NCBI GenBank assembly: GCA_964528035.1
Contig: CAZGQY010000105.1
Span: 1-14,955 of the forward strand
From: CAZGQY01 sp964528035
Lineage (GTDB): Bacteria > Pseudomonadota > Gammaproteobacteria > Methylococcales > UBA1147
DNA length: 14,955 nucleotides
Direction of reading: 5' to 3'
Below are positions 13,160-14,955 of the stretch, piece by piece; within the stretch, counting starts at the first letter, position 1, and every line of letters starts with the position of its first letter. The notes under the pieces were generated by a model. That model saw nothing but the letters and a program-made list of their open reading frames with translations. It was not told the origin of the DNA and ran no database searches. Position numbers and translations under genes: made by a program.

Positions 13160-14955
13160 ATGAGTCAACGAGACGATACCAAAACCAAACTTGACGAGCT
13201 GCGCAAGCGAGCCGAGGCGAAGCTTAACGATGAAATCCAAAACAGGGAGGAAGTTCGGCCTGAAGATATACCTCGGTTGCTATTCGATCTGCACACCCAT
13301 CAAATAGAGCTGGAAATGCAGAACGAGGAGTTGCGCCAAACTCAGGAGGCGTTGGTTGAGGCACACGCCCGATATGTTGAGCTCTACAATTTGGCCCCGA
13401 TAGGTTATCTCACGATCAACGCAAAGGGACTCATCCTGGAAATAAATCTGACCCTTGTGAAGATGCTCGAAAGCGAGCCGTATTTACTCCTCGAACAACC
13501 CTTTTCCAGCTTTGTTGTAAAAGCGGCGCAAGATACTTATTACATGTTTATTTCACAGCTTTTCAAGACGAAAAAACAGCAAAGCTGCGAATTGCGGATA
13601 AGAACGCACGAGCGCATGCCGGCAGGAGAGGTCACGAAAAATATCGGTGGCGAGGAAAAATCCCGATTCTGGGTGAGAGTGGATGGTCGGCCGTTGTTGG
13701 ACGACAGCGGTGAGGTCGACAAGGTTAATCTGTCCGTCTGTGATATCCGTGACTATAAGCAGGCGAGAGACAAATTAGAACATCTTGCCACCCACGATCA
13801 ATTGACTCATCTCCCCAACCGTTATCTGATGGAAACAGAATTGAACCAGCGTATCAATGCGGCCAAACGCTTCGAAGAACAACTGGCTATTCTGTTCATC
13901 GATTTGGATCATTTCAAGGTGATAAATGACACCATGGGCCATGAGCATGGCGATATTCTGTTACAAAAAGTTGCGAAACGCCTTTCGGCTCAACTCCGGG
14001 ACTATGATACGGTCGCTCGTTTTGGCGGTGATGAATTTGTCCTGTTGATGCCACAGATACGCGACACTACCGAAATTGCTGCGGTTGCGGATAAAATAAT
14101 AAGAGAATTTTCCAATGTTTTTCATCTCAATAAACAACAGGCTTTCGTAACAGCCAGCGTTGGGATTAGCTTATACCCTGACGATGGAACAACAGTCGGT
14201 GAGTTATTACAAAACGCCGATGCCGCCATGTATCGGGCGAAAGATGCGGGTCGAGATCGTTATTGTTTCTTTACCCAGATAATGAATGATGAACTACGCC
14301 GCCACCAATTGATCACATCCGAGTTAAGGATATCTCTCGCACGTCAGGATTTTAGTCTTTATTACCAACCACTGGTCGATGCCCAATCGGGAAGCATTAA
14401 ATGCTGTGAGGCATTGATTCGCTGGATTTCGGCCGATGGGGAAACAATATCTCCAGCAGAGTTCATCCCGGTCGCGGAGAAATCAGAGCTAATCAACCGA
14501 ATCGGTGAGTGGGTAATCAACGAAAGCTGCCGCCAGAAAGCCGAGTGGAAAGAAAAAGGATTGGCGGGTATTCGCATCGATATTAATTTATCCGGAAAAC
14601 AATTTCTTCAGCACGATATTTTTACAGTGCTTATGCGCTCATTGGAGAGCTACCACCTGACAACATCAGATATCGGTATTGAATTGACTGAAAATGTATT
14701 GATCGAGGCGGTCGAGCACAATCTATCCAATCTGAGGCAGCTCGATAAAGCCGGTATCCAGATTTCGATTGATGATTTTGGTACGGGCTACTCCTCACTC
14801 AGCTACCTTAGGCGTTTTCCTGTACACAATCTGAAGATAGATCAGGAATTTGTTCGCGATGCGCCACACCATGAAAACGATCGATCTATTATGGAAGCGA
14901 TTGTTGCGGTCGGTCACCGCCTTGGACTTAAAGTGGTCGTTGAAGGGGTCGAAAC
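13160..14955 (+). CDS. PAS-GGDEF-EAL cyclic-di-GMP synthase/phosphodiesterase, 3' end outside the window
   Basis: The frame stays open to the window end (598 codons). An N-terminal helix and PAS domain (about 1-215) resemble those of the minus-strand kinase at 7724-9196. The GGDEF domain follows (HDQLTHLPNR to about 375) with intact GGDEF at 289-293 and a product-inhibition site RDYD at 280-283, five residues before it. The EAL domain starts near 385, with EAL at 417-419, INLS, the Glu of IELTEN, DDFG at 538-541, the Lys of LKID and the start of EGVE, so every visible catalytic residue is present. It can therefore be expected both to make c-di-GMP from GTP and to cleave it; which dominates cannot be told. 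No membrane segment is visible. The ATG at 13160 matches the start of its homologue, although AAGGAG lies 18 bp upstream. About 80-100 residues of EAL are probably missing. Confidence 0.92.
   Translation, partial: MSQRDDTKTKLDELRKRAEAKLNDEIQNREEVRPEDIPRLLFDLHTHQIELEMQNEELRQTQEALVEAHARYVELYNLAPIGYLTINAKGLILEINLTLVKMLESEPYLLLEQPFSSFVVKAAQDTYYMFISQLFKTKKQQSCELRIRTHERMPAGEVTKNIGGEEKSRFWVRVDGRPLLDDSGEVDKVNLSVCDIRDYKQARDKLEHLATHDQLTHLPNRYLMETELNQRINAAKRFEEQLAILFIDLDHFKVINDTMGHEHGDILLQKVAKRLSAQLRDYDTVARFGGDEFVLLMPQIRDTTEIAAVADKIIREFSNVFHLNKQQAFVTASVGISLYPDDGTTVGELLQNADAAMYRAKDAGRDRYCFFTQIMNDELRRHQLITSELRISLARQDFSLYYQPLVDAQSGSIKCCEALIRWISADGETISPAEFIPVAEKSELINRIGEWVINESCRQKAEWKEKGLAGIRIDINLSGKQFLQHDIFTVLMRSLESYHLTTSDIGIELTENVLIEAVEHNLSNLRQLDKAGIQISIDDFGTGYSSLSYLRRFPVHNLKIDQEFVRDAPHHENDRSIMEAIVAVGHRLGLKVVVEGVE

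Overview
The window is a signal-transduction region from a Gram-negative bacterium, most likely a gammaproteobacterium. The PAS-GGDEF-EAL protein, the CheB-CheR-PAS fusion and the ISKra4-type transposase remnant all look like genes common in environmental gammaproteobacteria such as methanotrophs. That placement is recognition from memory and is weak. One run of exactly 100 N (2700-2799) shows the sequence is a draft, scaffolded assembly.

Left block (1-5428, all + strand): the 3' part of a hybrid histidine kinase (GAF, coiled coil, HisKA, HATPase, three receiver domains), a CheR-type methyltransferase broken by the N gap, a stand-alone CheB-type methylesterase, and a receiver-histidine kinase. 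The genes are tightly packed (4-bp gap, 3-bp gap, then an ATGA overlap) and read as one operon. No CheA, CheW or chemoreceptor is present, so CheR and CheB probably serve the neighbouring kinases. The 55 bp before the gap are repeated exactly after it; collapsing them restores one open CheR frame of about 273-275 residues.

Middle (5429-6463): an AT-rich stretch of about 1 kb without a convincing intact gene. It holds a minus-strand remnant of an ISKra4-family transposase with an in-frame stop, a weak 62-codon ORF, an orphan Rho-independent terminator, and a promoter/operator region in front of fic. Then come a Fic-family AMP-transferase with an N-terminal inhibitory motif and a C-terminal winged helix (6464-7663, +), and convergent to it a PAS histidine kinase (7724-9196, -).

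Right block (9197-14955): a 499-bp divergent intergenic region with small palindromes, a 1118-residue CheB-CheR-coiled coil-multi-PAS fusion with no kinase or cyclase output, and a PAS-GGDEF-EAL protein running off the window end. This last protein shares its N-terminal PAS module (about 70% identical over 64 residues by hand count) with the minus-strand kinase, so the same sensor is joined to two different outputs on either side of the fusion gene.

The most unusual signals are: (i) two copies of a GAAAGGAT / ATCGTTTC half-site pair before fic, with internal spacings differing by exactly 10 bp and same-type half-sites 30 and 40 bp apart; (ii) two separate formats of CheB/CheR within 15 kb, both tied to Glu/Gln-rich coiled coils and no chemoreceptor; (iii) the shared PAS module; (iv) the duplicated gap edge. 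I see no clearly new type of system; the architecture is an unusual concentration of known modules.
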